Shown: positions 24,301 through 34,021, counted from the stretch's first letter. The stretch: 64,000 bases of DNA from an uncultured Lachnospiraceae bacterium (GCA_910578795.1 CAJTSD010000002.1:62001-126000), one strand, 5' to 3'. Numbers and translations: made by a program. The notes: generated by a model from the letters alone, not told the origin.

Positions 24301-27198
24301 GTGAGAAATTTTTTCACCAGCATCAGTTTAAAGTATTATGTAATGTTTTCCCTTACTTTGATTATTCTTCTTCAGACTTCTGTATTTGCCGGCTTTCTTA
24401 TCACAAGCGGTATGCCTGAAGATATGAATGAAAATACTTTTAAAATACTTGACCGCACGATTTCCGCGAGTGCTTTTACATTGGAGGAGCATTTCGGCGG
24501 CTTTGTTAACCTGCCGGATTTTTATACTGCTGTTTCCGAGCGTACGTCAGAAAATGCTTCCGCACTTGAGATGAACATTTCGCAATATTTGCGTGACGGT
24601 GAGAACCGAAGTCAGTTATTGACGGATATTACACCGGATGTTTTGGCTGCAATGCGTGCTTCCAGTGCAAGTGCTTGTTTTGTAATTCTTGAAAATGGCA
24701 GCCTGGCGCATGATGCGATTTATCTGACGGACCAAAATCCATATAATACTCCGAAAAATAATGCTGATATCTATGTTGCAGTCGGTCCATCCCGTCTTTT
24801 ATATGATTACGATCTGACGCTTGACGCTCTTTGGAGTCAGACAATAGATACAGATGATTCCTGTCCGTTTTATAAAACGGTTATTGACAGTGTGGCGGCA
24901 AACCTAGAATTATCGGCTGATAAGCTTGGATATTTTTCTGTTGCAAACGCGATTCATGATGAAGCGAAAAATTATCTTTATTATACGATTCCGCTTATTG
25001 ACGAAAATCATAAGCCTTATGGCGTAATCGGTTTTGGCACAAGCTTCAATCAGCTCAAATCGCTTCTACCGGATCAGCATTTGCTGATTGATACCTATGG
25101 CACATATCTTTTGGGCGTCACCGAAACAATGTCACGGGTTTCAAGTGTTTATGTCGGAAATGATAATCATTATCCTGTACTTAAAAGCGGTGAACGGGTA
25201 TCCTTGAAGGTGCGCGATGCGAAATATGGAATCTATGATTTAACAGTCAATGAGCTTCCTGCCCCCACCAGTGTGTGTATGAAACCACTCAGACTTTACA
25301 TGCCCGAGTCGCCTTATTATAAACAGCAGTGGGTACTGTGCGGCGTGGTTGGTACGGACACGCTTTATGCGCCGTCAGATCATCTGAAACTTGTACTTGC
25401 CGGAGCGGTGGTTGTTTCACTCCTGCTTGCAGCTATAGGTACATTTTTTATCACACATTTTTTCATGCGCCCTATCCGTCTGCTGAACCGCAGTATTCCC
25501 AAGCTGTCGCCAGGGAACGCGCATCTGCCGCGCACAAGAATTTCCGAATTTGACACGCTTTCCGAAGCAATCGAAAAGCAAAACGACTATATTTACCACG
25601 TCGGAAATAAGATGTCCGACATTATTGACGTTGCGGACATTTCACTTGCAGTCTGCGAATTTGACGAAACAGACGAAATGATTTACTGCACGCATCAGCT
25701 CTTTGAAATCCTCGAAATCTCTGACGAGGGTTGGGAACTCAATCACATATTAAAACCGATTTTGAAGGGAAAGCTCAAAAAGCTTGAGGAGTTCTTTGAG
25801 CCAAGCCGTGAAACTGCGGATTTATTCCGCTACCATCGTCCCGACTATGAGGATAAGTGGCTGGACATCAAGCAGCAGTCTACCGGAAAAAATACACTTA
25901 TTATTATTTCCGATGTTACACCAAGCGTTATTGAAAAGCAAAAAATCCTTCATGACCGCGACTACGACGCGCTTACAGGGCTCTATAACCGTGGTGCGTT
26001 TGCGCGCGAAATGAAGTATTTGATTGATGAAGGGCATTGCACAAACGGGCTGCTTTCCATTTGGGATCTTGACAGTTTGAAATACACGAATGACACCTAT
26101 GGTCATGAGGTCGGCGACCGGTATATCTGTACGCTTGCCGACCTGCTCAAGCGCAGAATGCCCAAGAAAAGTATTTCGGCACGTCTTGCAGGCGACGAGT
26201 TTACGATGTTCTTATATGATGAACCGAAAGAAACAATGATTGCAGCACTGAGGACAATTCACGCGGAACTGATGCAGGAAACCCTGCTGCTTCCGGATGG
26301 TCTTGAATTAAACATGAGCGCCTCAGCCGGTATGGCATTTTACGCCGAAGACGGTACCAATTATCCGGATCTGTTAAAATACGCGGACTTTGCGATGTAT
26401 GAAGTAAAGAAATCATCTAAGGGTAGTATTAAAGCCTACAATAAAGAACGTTATCTCAGGGATTATATTCTTGTACAGGGTGTGGGTGAACTAAACAGGC
26501 TGATTAAATATGAGTCTATCAAATATGTATTCCAACCCATTTTTTCCCTGAAAAACGGTTCGATTTTTGCCTATGAGGCACTGATGCGTCCTATTTCCGA
26601 CCTGCTTCGCAAGCCTGAGGAGCTTCTACGCGTTGCCCAGGCTGAGGCAAAGCTTGATAAGATTGAGCGCATTACATGGTTTCACGCACTGAAAGACTTT
26701 TTTAATCAAGTCCGCGAAGACGATAACGCCCGTGTGTTTATCAACTCGATTCCAAACCAGCTTCTGTCTGCCGACGAGTGGATGCTGATTGAAAAAATGT
26801 ATAAGGATAAGCTTGAACGGGTTGTTATGGAAATTACGGAAAACACGAAGAGCGAGCTTGAAATTGACAGTATCAAGAGAGCCTTTTGTGCTAAGTGGAA
26901 TATTCCGATTGCACTTGACGATTACGGTTCGGGATATAGCAACAGTGATCTGCTTGTTTCATTTGATTATCATTTTGTCAAGCTGGATATGACTCTTATC
27001 CGCGATATTCATAAAAATTCCTCGACGCAGTCACTTGTACGCGGAATGATTGCGTATTGTCACGAAAATTATATTATGGTGATTGCGGAAGGAATTGAAA
27101 CAGTTGAGGAATATGAAACGGCAAAACAGCTCGGGGCTGATTTCGGACAGGGATTTTATTTGGCAAAACCGTCAGTCAGTCTTTATTCTCAGGAATAA
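24301..27198 (+). CDS. Membrane GGDEF-EAL protein (c-di-GMP enzyme) with large outer sensor domain
   Basis: 965 residues from a GTG start (AGGAGG upstream). Order: membrane helix at about 10-35, outer sensor domain 36-355 (Cache-like, inferred), second helix about 361-388, a PAS-like part 430-545, GGDEF domain from ~550 (DYDALTGLYNRGAF, RLAGDEF near 626) and EAL domain from ~757. GGDEF reads AGDEF, still compatible with cyclase activity; a usual RxxD inhibitory site is not seen. The EAL domain keeps YEALMRP, NSIPNQ, EITEN, LDDYGSGYS, VKLD, AEGIE and QGFYLAKP, so phosphodiesterase activity is likely. Co-transcribed with a binding lipoprotein, it may change c-di-GMP on binding of that ligand. 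Confidence 0.93.
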   Translation: MRNFFTSISLKYYVMFSLTLIILLQTSVFAGFLITSGMPEDMNENTFKILDRTISASAFTLEEHFGGFVNLPDFYTAVSERTSENASALEMNISQYLRDGENRSQLLTDITPDVLAAMRASSASACFVILENGSLAHDAIYLTDQNPYNTPKNNADIYVAVGPSRLLYDYDLTLDALWSQTIDTDDSCPFYKTVIDSVAANLELSADKLGYFSVANAIHDEAKNYLYYTIPLIDENHKPYGVIGFGTSFNQLKSLLPDQHLLIDTYGTYLLGVTETMSRVSSVYVGNDNHYPVLKSGERVSLKVRDAKYGIYDLTVNELPAPTSVCMKPLRLYMPESPYYKQQWVLCGVVGTDTLYAPSDHLKLVLAGAVVVSLLLAAIGTFFITHFFMRPIRLLNRSIPKLSPGNAHLPRTRISEFDTLSEAIEKQNDYIYHVGNKMSDIIDVADISLAVCEFDETDEMIYCTHQLFEILEISDEGWELNHILKPILKGKLKKLEEFFEPSRETADLFRYHRPDYEDKWLDIKQQSTGKNTLIIISDVTPSVIEKQKILHDRDYDALTGLYNRGAFAREMKYLIDEGHCTNGLLSIWDLDSLKYTNDTYGHEVGDRYICTLADLLKRRMPKKSISARLAGDEFTMFLYDEPKETMIAALRTIHAELMQETLLLPDGLELNMSASAGMAFYAEDGTNYPDLLKYADFAMYEVKKSSKGSIKAYNKERYLRDYILVQGVGELNRLIKYESIKYVFQPIFSLKNGSIFAYEALMRPISDLLRKPEELLRVAQAEAKLDKIERITWFHALKDFFNQVREDDNARVFINSIPNQLLSADEWMLIEKMYKDKLERVVMEITENTKSELEIDSIKRAFCAKWNIPIALDDYGSGYSNSDLLVSFDYHFVKLDMTLIRDIHKNSSTQSLVRGMIAYCHENYIMVIAEGIETVEEYETAKQLGADFGQGFYLAKPSVSLYSQE

Positions 27199-27222
27199 TT
27201 TTAAATTACAGGAGCAAATGAT

Positions 27223-27585
27223 ATGAACTATTTAAAACAATTTTTAATCATCCTGTCCATCTCTTTTATCGGAGAAATTTTAAAAGCAGCGCTGCCCTTA
27301 CCCGTACCGGCGAGTATTTACGGCATGGCGATTTTGTTTGTCTGCCTTGTGACGGGCATCATCAAGCTTGAACAGGTGAGCGGAGCAGGAAAATTTTTGA
27401 TTGAGATCATGCCGGTGATGTTTATTCCGGCAGGCGTAGGGTTGATGGCATCCTGGGAAATTTTGCAGCCAATGCTTGTACCCGTAGCGGTAATTACGGT
27501 TATAGTGCTTATTGCGGTGATGGCGGTGAGCGGCAGGGTTTCACAGGCAATTATCAGGCATAGAAAGGATAAAAAGAATGAATGA
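27223..27585 (+). CDS. lrgA: CidA/LrgA family holin-like membrane protein
   Basis: 120 residues with four hydrophobic segments; FLIILSISFIGEILKAALPLPVPASIYGMAILF and IMPVMFIPAGVGLM are the LrgA/CidA signatures. It follows the GGDEF-EAL gene by 24 bases and overlaps lrgB by 8. The pair is linked to murein hydrolase control and, more recently, to export of small metabolites such as pyruvate in other Firmicutes. Confidence 0.92.
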   Translation: MNYLKQFLIILSISFIGEILKAALPLPVPASIYGMAILFVCLVTGIIKLEQVSGAGKFLIEIMPVMFIPAGVGLMASWEILQPMLVPVAVITVIVLIAVMAVSGRVSQAIIRHRKDKKNE

Positions 27586-28279
27586 ATTTATGCAGACTTC
27601 CATTTTTGCAGGAGCGGCAATCAGCCTTCTTGCTTATATGCTCGGCACTTGGCTGAAAAAAAGATTTCATAGTGGGATTTTTAATCCACTGTTGATTTCG
27701 ATTGTTGTTACGATTGTTCTGCTTTTGGTTATGCGGGTGGATTATGATACGTATGATGCAAGTGCGAAATATCTGAGCTGGTTTTTGACGCCTGCCACGG
27801 TCTGCCTTGCCATTCCGCTCTACGAGCAGCTTGCACTGCTTCGGAAATATCCGGTTGCAGTGGCGGCTGGAATTGTGTCGGGCGTGTTGACGAGCCTTGT
27901 TATGGTGCTTGTTTTGGCGCTGTTGTTTGGGCTTGACCAGCAGGAATTTGTGACTTTTTTGCCAAAGTCCATTACAACGGCAATTGGCATGAGTGTTTCT
28001 GAGGAGCTTGGCGGATATGTCAATATTACCGTTTTGGTTATTGTTGTCACGGGGGTTTTGGGAAACATCCTTGCCGAACCGGTTTTAAAGCTGTTTCGTA
28101 TTCAGGAACCGATCGCGAAAGGACTTGCCCTTGGCTCCTCCGCACATGCCATTGGTACCGCAAAGGCAATGGAGCTAGGCGAAATTGAGGGCGCCATGAG
28201 CAGTCTTTCCATCGCGGTGGCAGGGCTTCTAACGGTTATCGGGGCCTCTGTTTTTGCGTGGATTTACTCGGTACTCTAG
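27578..28279 (+). CDS. lrgB: LrgB/CidB family membrane protein
   Basis: 233 residues, six or more hydrophobic helices. FHSGIFNPLLISIV, LTPATVCLAIPLYEQL, LPKSITTAIGMSVSEELGG and SSAHAIGTAKAMELGEIEGAMSSLSIAVAG are the LrgB family core, partner of LrgA. The stop overlaps the end of the convergent EamA gene by four bases, with no room for a separate terminator. Confidence 0.94.
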   Translation: MNEFMQTSIFAGAAISLLAYMLGTWLKKRFHSGIFNPLLISIVVTIVLLLVMRVDYDTYDASAKYLSWFLTPATVCLAIPLYEQLALLRKYPVAVAAGIVSGVLTSLVMVLVLALLFGLDQQEFVTFLPKSITTAIGMSVSEELGGYVNITVLVIVVTGVLGNILAEPVLKLFRIQEPIAKGLALGSSAHAIGTAKAMELGEIEGAMSSLSIAVAGLLTVIGASVFAWIYSVL

Positions 28280-29202
28280 TGTGTATGTACTTTGCGGTCA
28301 GGAAGCTGCACGAGTATGATTGCCGCAAACGCGAGGATACAACCGTAAATCTCCCTTTTCGAGAGTGTCTGACCTAAAATCAGCCACCCGGCAAGCACGG
28401 AAACAACAGACTCCAAGCTTAATATAAGGGATGCCACGGTCGGGTTCATGCCCTTTTGTCCGATAATCTGCAAGGTATATGCCACACCACTTGAGAATAC
28501 TCCCGCATATAAAATGGGGACGCCTGCCGCAAAAACAGCCTGCATACTAGGTTTTTCAAAAATCAAGGCACAGGCGCCTGCCAATATAAAGCAGACGAAA
28601 AACTGAATGCATGACAGCTTTACTCCGTCCGCTTTCGGTGAAAAATGATCAATTGTCAGAATATGGAACGTAAAGCCGACTGCACAGGCAAATACGAGGC
28701 TGTCGCCAAATTGCAGGCGAAATTCACCTTTGGTGATACACAAAAGATACATTCCCAGCGCGGCGAGTGCCACTGCCGCCCATACCTTTAAGCCTGCTTT
28801 TTTATGGAGAAAAATGCCGAAGATGGGTACCAGCACCATGTACATTGCGGTGATAAATCCTGCCTTTCCAACGGTTGTATATTTTACGCCGAACTGCTGC
28901 AGGCTGCTCGCTGCAAAAAGACATACGCCGCAGCATATGCCTCCTATGATTACTGTTTTGTTGTCTGATATTTTGTTCATAAATGATTTATTATTTATGA
29001 CACCAGTGTCATTTTTTTGTGTCTTTTTGTCTGCTATTATAATATATGGTATAAGTACAAGAAACGCCAAAATGTTGCGCGCTGCCGTAAAGGTAAACGG
29101 CTCCACGTAATCCATGCCGACACTTTGCGCTATAAAGCCCAGCCCCCAAATGCCTGCCGTAAGGAACAGAATCAGGGACTGGCGCAGTACAAATTTGTTC
29201 AT
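28276..29202 (-). CDS. EamA/DMT superfamily transporter
   Basis: 308 residues with about ten membrane helices and two EamA repeats (start LILFLTAGIWGLGFIAQSVGMDYVEPFTFTAARNILAFLVLIPYI; second ending NPTVASLILSLESVVSVLAGWLILGQTLSKREIYG). Substrate unknown; members export amino acids, metabolites or similar. A repeat element of the paired-hairpin type, with GGAG in its tail, lies directly upstream (29207-29289). Confidence 0.92.
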   Translation of the reverse strand: MNKFVLRQSLILFLTAGIWGLGFIAQSVGMDYVEPFTFTAARNILAFLVLIPYIIIADKKTQKNDTGVINNKSFMNKISDNKTVIIGGICCGVCLFAASSLQQFGVKYTTVGKAGFITAMYMVLVPIFGIFLHKKAGLKVWAAVALAALGMYLLCITKGEFRLQFGDSLVFACAVGFTFHILTIDHFSPKADGVKLSCIQFFVCFILAGACALIFEKPSMQAVFAAGVPILYAGVFSSGVAYTLQIIGQKGMNPTVASLILSLESVVSVLAGWLILGQTLSKREIYGCILAFAAIILVQLPDRKVHTH

Positions 29203-29206
29203 TTTA

Positions 29207-29289
29207 TAACTATGCTCCTTTCATAGTGTGTGAATTCTTGACAACGAAAAACATATGCTTTTGTTGTATGAATCGTGAGCACAATTTCT
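29207..29289 (-). repeat. Divergent paired-hairpin element, copy G
   Basis: Its tail ACTATGAAAGGAGCATAGTTAT matches the tail of copies D and E (GAAAGGAGCATGGTTAT), including the ribosome binding site for the gene that follows. An inverted repeat ACAAC(A)AAAA / TTTT(C)GTTGT lies inside. Confidence 0.55.
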
Positions 29290-30278
29290 TAGCGCAGTGC
29301 GCTTTTTAGAATTTCCAGATTTTCCCGCATTACGCCAAGATACGTAACGCCGTTTGCAATTTCCTTCGCCGTCACGGACTGTAGGGAATTGACGGTCTGT
29401 ATCTGTTGGTTTTTGTCATGTGTGTTTTCGCGGATAATCTTGGCAATTTTTTGATCTGAGCCTTCAATTGCCAAGATAGTATGCAGTCCAAGCTCATCTG
29501 CTTTTCCCGAAAGAAACGTAATCGTTTCAAAACTTGCATCCGTTTCCGTGCTACAGCCAACAAATGCCGCATAATAGTTTATCCCGTAATCTTCTGTCAG
29601 GTAGCGAAACGGAAAGCGGTCACCGAACAAAATCGTTTTCGTTTCAGACTTTGCCACTGCGTCCGCGTATTCCTGATCAAGCGCTTCCAATGCACTGATA
29701 TAAGCCGCCGCATTCGCCGCATAGTCCTGTGCATTTTCGGCATCCAGTTCCTGTACGGTCTCCGAGAGAACGCTTGTCAGATAGGCGGCATTTTTCAGGG
29801 AGAGCCAAATGTGTTCGTCGTATTCAAGCTCTCCGCTTTCGTGCTCCTCCACAGCACACTGCATTCCTTCCACCAGCTCCTCCTCGCGCACGTTATCGCC
29901 GAGCGCGTCCATTAAGTTCACGACACGCATATCCTTATTGACCGCACCACTTAGGGCGTCCTCCACCCATGCATCCGATTCGCCGCCAACATACACAAAC
30001 AAATCAGCGGACGAAATCCGTGCGATGTTTTCAGCGGTCGGCTGATAACTGTGCAAATCGCCGCCCTTGTCAAGCAAGAGTGTCAGCGAAAAGCGCTCCT
30101 CCTGCGCACCAATAATTTCCCGGAGCCAGTCGTACTGCGGGAAAGTGGTACAGACAATACTGTAAGCAGCCGTCCCTTTTTCGTTTGTGCTGCCTTGACA
30201 TCCTGTCAGCGCCGCCGAACAAAACAACATACACAGCAGCACGGACAGCTTTCTTATTCGAACATTTATTCTCCGCAT
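29289..30278 (-). CDS. Zinc/manganese-type ABC substrate-binding lipoprotein without transporter
   Basis: 329 residues. A signal with lipobox (CSAALTGC) is followed by the cluster A-1 metal-binding fold: VCTTFPQYDWLREIIG, DLHSYQPTAENIARISSADLFVYVGGESDAWVE, the H-I-W-L-S segment (YDEHIWLSL) and ILFGDRFPFRYLTEDYG; two His and carboxylates would hold the metal. No permease or ATPase gene is near. It starts three bases after the stop of a hybrid histidine kinase, so it belongs to that operon, and may serve as a metal sensor or chaperone for it. The adhesin-type His-rich loop is missing. Confidence 0.88.
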   Translation of the reverse strand: MRRINVRIRKLSVLLCMLFCSAALTGCQGSTNEKGTAAYSIVCTTFPQYDWLREIIGAQEERFSLTLLLDKGGDLHSYQPTAENIARISSADLFVYVGGESDAWVEDALSGAVNKDMRVVNLMDALGDNVREEELVEGMQCAVEEHESGELEYDEHIWLSLKNAAYLTSVLSETVQELDAENAQDYAANAAAYISALEALDQEYADAVAKSETKTILFGDRFPFRYLTEDYGINYYAAFVGCSTETDASFETITFLSGKADELGLHTILAIEGSDQKIAKIIRENTHDKNQQIQTVNSLQSVTAKEIANGVTYLGVMRENLEILKSALR

Positions 30279-30281
30279 TTT

Positions 30282-33005
30282 TTAATCCCTGTCACTCCCG
30301 TCAGAGAGTGTTTCCTTCCATTCCGTCATAATATCCTCGCAAGCGTACGCGTCCATGTCATCAACCGCCTTGCGCATCTTATTATAATATTCGGAATGCA
30401 CCCCGTCAAGCTTATATGAACCAAGCTTTTGAACCGCTTCCTCAAGCAGATCCATATCAAGCTCCTCTATCGCATGTTCAATTTCCGAAAATACACCATG
30501 CAAAATATCTTCCGTCAGCTCCTGTGTTGCTTCACTATGAACCTGCGTAAAATATGGGCTAAGGATTTCATAATAGTGCCAGTACTCGTCAAGCGCCGCC
30601 TGTGTGTCACTGTGGATTGTATCAAGATCCAGCTCATTTCCCGCCTTCTCAAGAAGCTCCGCCTTTTTCGCAAGCCCTGTTGCACCGATTTGGCGCGAAG
30701 AGCTTTTGAGCGCATGCACTTCAATGGTGTAGCCTTTCCAGTTCTGCATATCAATATGTTCCTGTATCATTTCAATTTTCTGCGGAATAATTCTGCAATA
30801 ATCCTTTAAAATAGACCAAAAGACATCCTCGTTGCCAATCATTCTGATTGCTGCAGCCGAATCAATTCCTTCTATTTGCGGAAATGACTTTTTTGCATGT
30901 GAATTTCGTTTTACGCCTTTTGTAATCTTATCCTTAGGCAGCCAGTGCTTCATTTTGTTCATCAGCACGTGCACTTCTATCGGCTTTGCGATAAAGTCAT
31001 TCATTCCCTCCTCAAGGAACATGTTTTTCACGCCGCCCACCGCGTTTGCCGTCAGCGCAATTATCGGTACACTGTCGTACTCCTTGTGGAAACGCCGGAT
31101 AATGCGCGTTGTTTCCACACCGTCAATCTCTGGCATCATATGATCCATTAAAATCAAATCATAATGCATTTCCGAAATTTTATCAATTGCTTCCTTTCCG
31201 CTAAGAGCCGTATCAATTTCCATTCCAAGCGGTTCCAAAAGCCCTTCCGCCACGGTAAGGTTGACCGTATTGTCGTCCACAATCAGAACCTTCGCAGACT
31301 CCGCCATGAAGTCGTACATCGCATCGCCAATATGCTCATCGACGTAATCTTCGTTGTTGTAGATTGCAGTTATCGTCATTGCGGACACAGGCTTTTTAAT
31401 AAACATTACGTTAGGCAGATCGCTGTCCGACGCATAGCTATAGGAATTGACGGAAACCACGGTAAGCTGCGGCTGCTTCTCCACAAACAAGAGCAGCTCA
31501 TCACTGAGAGCCGCTTTATCTACAAACAAGAACGGAAGTTCTTCTATCACGGGCAAAATGTATTCCTTCACCGCTTCAATGTCGTTGATGTCCTCAATTC
31601 TTTTATATTTTATGCCAAGCTTCCGCATATCTGACTTGAGGCGGTTGTCCGCATACTCGTTTTCGAGAATGCCAAACGCAGGCGCGGGATTGGGGTTTTG
31701 GATTTCCAGGCACGGCTCACTATCCACAATTTTTAAAGGAATTTCAAAAGAAAAACAGGAGCCTGCCCCGTACTCGCTTTTTACGGAAAGACTGCCGTTC
31801 ATCAGTGAAATCAGCTGGCGGCAGATGGCAAGACCAAGCCCGGTGCCTTCAATATTGCGGTTTCGTTTGCTGTCTACCTGCTGAAAGGATTGAAAGATTT
31901 TTTCCAAATCATGCTCCTTAATTCCGATACCCGTGTCCTCCACGCTAAACATAAAATCAATGTAGCGCTCACTCCTGCGGCGACAGCTAAATTTCAGCAC
32001 AACCTTTCCTTCTCTTGTGAATTTTACAGCATTGTTTGCAAGGTTGATGATTACCTGTTTCATCCGGTTGTTATCACCAAAAAGGACACGCGGCAGGCTG
32101 GGATTGATGTCAATTAAAAGCTCTGTTTCCTTTGATTCAATCCTTGTCATTATAATTGACGAAATATCGTGAATCAGCGACAACGGTTCAAACTCCGATT
32201 CGACAATATCCATTTTCCCAGACTCAATCTTTGAAAAATCAAGGATATCGTTGATAATTGTCAACAATGTTTTCCCTGCCGTTCTGATTTGATTCAAATA
32301 TTCCCTGACATCACTTGACATATCCCTGCGCAGCGCCATTTCTGCCATTCCGATTACCGCATTCATCGGCGTGCGAAGCTCATGGCTCATGTTTGCGAGA
32401 AAATCCGACTTCATGCTCGCCGCCTTTTCGATTTCAATATTTGCCTCTTCCATTTTATATTTGTGATAGGCAATGCTGGAAATAATATCTGTCAGCGTAT
32501 ACAAAAAGCTCGCATGGCGGTCAATCGTGTCTTTGTCTAAAATTTTCACCTTCATAACTGCCTGAAGATACTTAATCAGGTCAATTTTCAACTCTCCCGC
32601 GCTCTGCATGACCTTGATAATATCCGGCGTGTCCGCAAGCACCTGACCACCGACAAAGCAGCCTATCATACGCTTCCCTGCCATAATCGGAGCCGCAAAA
32701 TCCATAAGCCCCGCATGACAGTAATACGGAATTGACGCTCCCGACTTGAGCGCAAGCTCGGCTCCGTATTTATCACACTCCTGACAGCGCAGACATCCGA
32801 TTGGGTTTGCACGCGTATACAGGGCGCAAAAATCAGTAAAATTGCTTCCCTTTGTGACTGCCACGCCGTTTGCGTCCGTAATGACAGCTGCAAGTCCGGT
32901 CATGTTGGAAAACGCGTCCTGCATACGCTGAAGCATTTCAACGTCAAATAAATCCGTCAGTTTAATATCTTTATCCTGATTTCGTTCTCTTTCATTGCTG
33001 CCCAT
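30282..33005 (-). CDS. Hybrid histidine kinase with PocR domain, receiver and HPt domain
   Basis: 907 residues. N-terminal PocR sensory domain at about 15-165 (LQRMQDAFSNMTGLAAVITDANG, IGCLRCQECDK, YYCHAGLMDFAAPI; its cysteines may bind a ligand or metal). HisKA follows (FLANMSHELRTPMNAVIG, His near 207), then the ATPase (NLANNAVKFT, GTGLGLAIC), a degenerate receiver (about 440-550), a true receiver (VLIVDDNTVN, LILMDHMMPEIDG, Asp near 620) and a C-terminal HPt domain (EVHALKSSSRQIG, His near 761). No membrane helix is seen, so sensing is cytoplasmic. It lies between a receiver protein gene (12-base gap) and a metal-binding lipoprotein gene. Confidence 0.93.
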   Translation of the reverse strand: MGSNERERNQDKDIKLTDLFDVEMLQRMQDAFSNMTGLAAVITDANGVAVTKGSNFTDFCALYTRANPIGCLRCQECDKYGAELALKSGASIPYYCHAGLMDFAAPIMAGKRMIGCFVGGQVLADTPDIIKVMQSAGELKIDLIKYLQAVMKVKILDKDTIDRHASFLYTLTDIISSIAYHKYKMEEANIEIEKAASMKSDFLANMSHELRTPMNAVIGMAEMALRRDMSSDVREYLNQIRTAGKTLLTIINDILDFSKIESGKMDIVESEFEPLSLIHDISSIIMTRIESKETELLIDINPSLPRVLFGDNNRMKQVIINLANNAVKFTREGKVVLKFSCRRRSERYIDFMFSVEDTGIGIKEHDLEKIFQSFQQVDSKRNRNIEGTGLGLAICRQLISLMNGSLSVKSEYGAGSCFSFEIPLKIVDSEPCLEIQNPNPAPAFGILENEYADNRLKSDMRKLGIKYKRIEDINDIEAVKEYILPVIEELPFLFVDKAALSDELLLFVEKQPQLTVVSVNSYSYASDSDLPNVMFIKKPVSAMTITAIYNNEDYVDEHIGDAMYDFMAESAKVLIVDDNTVNLTVAEGLLEPLGMEIDTALSGKEAIDKISEMHYDLILMDHMMPEIDGVETTRIIRRFHKEYDSVPIIALTANAVGGVKNMFLEEGMNDFIAKPIEVHVLMNKMKHWLPKDKITKGVKRNSHAKKSFPQIEGIDSAAAIRMIGNEDVFWSILKDYCRIIPQKIEMIQEHIDMQNWKGYTIEVHALKSSSRQIGATGLAKKAELLEKAGNELDLDTIHSDTQAALDEYWHYYEILSPYFTQVHSEATQELTEDILHGVFSEIEHAIEELDMDLLEEAVQKLGSYKLDGVHSEYYNKMRKAVDDMDAYACEDIMTEWKETLSDGSDRD

Positions 33006-33017
33006 TATGTAGTTCTC

Positions 33018-33896
33018 CTATCCTAAAATTTCCTTAATTTTATTGAGCAATACATTTTTGTCAATCGGCTTTAAAAGGTATCCGTCAGGTTTGAGCCGCA
33101 AAACCTTCTGAATTTTCGCCGTATCATTTACGCCGGTCAGAAATACGACCGGAATCGTTGCCGTAAGCGGATTTTCCCGCAGCGCCTTTAATACCTCCGC
33201 ACCGTTCATATCCGGCATTTCATAATCCAAAAGTATGAGATTAACCTCCTTAGTCTTAAGGAAGCGCAACGCGGCTGTCCCGCTGATTGCGGTGGAAATG
33301 TCGTACTCGCTCTCGATATAGCCTTTAATCGCTTTATGGATAATGGTAGAGTCATCAACGACAAGTATCCGTGGACGCATTACCTTTGAAAGCAGGCTTG
33401 CAGGCAAATTAATATTCAAATCGCCATTTTCCAGCTTTTTCATCTGCTCATCCAACTGCGAAAGCCTGTCAAGCGCGTCATCCAATGCAGGATCTGTCTT
33501 TGCATTTTCCAGCTTACCGCCCTTATGGCGCACAATTGCATTGTTAATTTCCGTCTGAAGCTCAGAAACGGAAACCCCTGCTCCAACCCTCAGGTCAGCC
33601 CTTCCGCCCGGCATTTTACACAAAAATTCATAGTCCGCGCCGTCTGCCACAACGACAAACGGAACATCGTCATCCTTCGGTGCACCGTCTACAAACCGTA
33701 TCACGCTGTTAATATTATCCCTGCTCTCCGCATGCATGCAATAAACAATTGCATCCGGCTGAAAAAACTGGTAATGGATTCTCAAATCAGATGCAATCAA
33801 AGATGTGCTTGCGCAGTCAAAATAAAAATCCAGCTGCATAAAAAAGTCTGTTATGAGGCGCTTATTATTTCCCATCAGTAAAAGCTTTTTCTTCAT
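33018..33896 (-). CDS. Response regulator with degenerate and true receiver domains
   Basis: 292 residues. The first ~110 residues resemble a receiver fold without its acidic pocket (KKKLLLMGNNKRLITDFFMQLDFYFD); a charged helical linker follows; the last ~120 residues are a full receiver: ILVVDDSTIIHKAIKGYI, LILLDYEMPDMNGAEVLKAL, VVFLTG, GYLLKPIDK. There is no output domain, so it probably works in phosphotransfer or protein contact. The start at 33896 has GGAGG upstream; the ATG at 33914 is too far from one. First gene of the operon with the hybrid kinase. Confidence 0.88.
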   Translation of the reverse strand: MKKKLLLMGNNKRLITDFFMQLDFYFDCASTSLIASDLRIHYQFFQPDAIVYCMHAESRDNINSVIRFVDGAPKDDDVPFVVVADGADYEFLCKMPGGRADLRVGAGVSVSELQTEINNAIVRHKGGKLENAKTDPALDDALDRLSQLDEQMKKLENGDLNINLPASLLSKVMRPRILVVDDSTIIHKAIKGYIESEYDISTAISGTAALRFLKTKEVNLILLDYEMPDMNGAEVLKALRENPLTATIPVVFLTGVNDTAKIQKVLRLKPDGYLLKPIDKNVLLNKIKEILG

Positions 33897-33923
33897 CAAA
33901 TTTTTCCTCCGCATTCTTATTTC

Positions 33924-33952
33924 TTGCCTAATGTTTTATAATCTTATATAAT
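33924..33952 (+). promoter_or_regulatory. SigA promoter of cbiD-cbiH
   Basis: TTGCCT (33924-33929), 17 bases, TATAAT (33947-33952). The leader of about 60 bases is too short for a cobalamin riboswitch, and none is seen. Confidence 0.75.
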
Positions 33953-34021
33953 TTTATCATACTGCCGCTTTATCACGCAACTCATTTAGGCAGTTATATT
34001 GCGTTTAAAAGGAGAACCGTC

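Noticed and set aside
33915..34021. Possible cobalamin riboswitch before cbiD
   Set aside because: The leader is about 60 bases and has no B12-box-like sequence.
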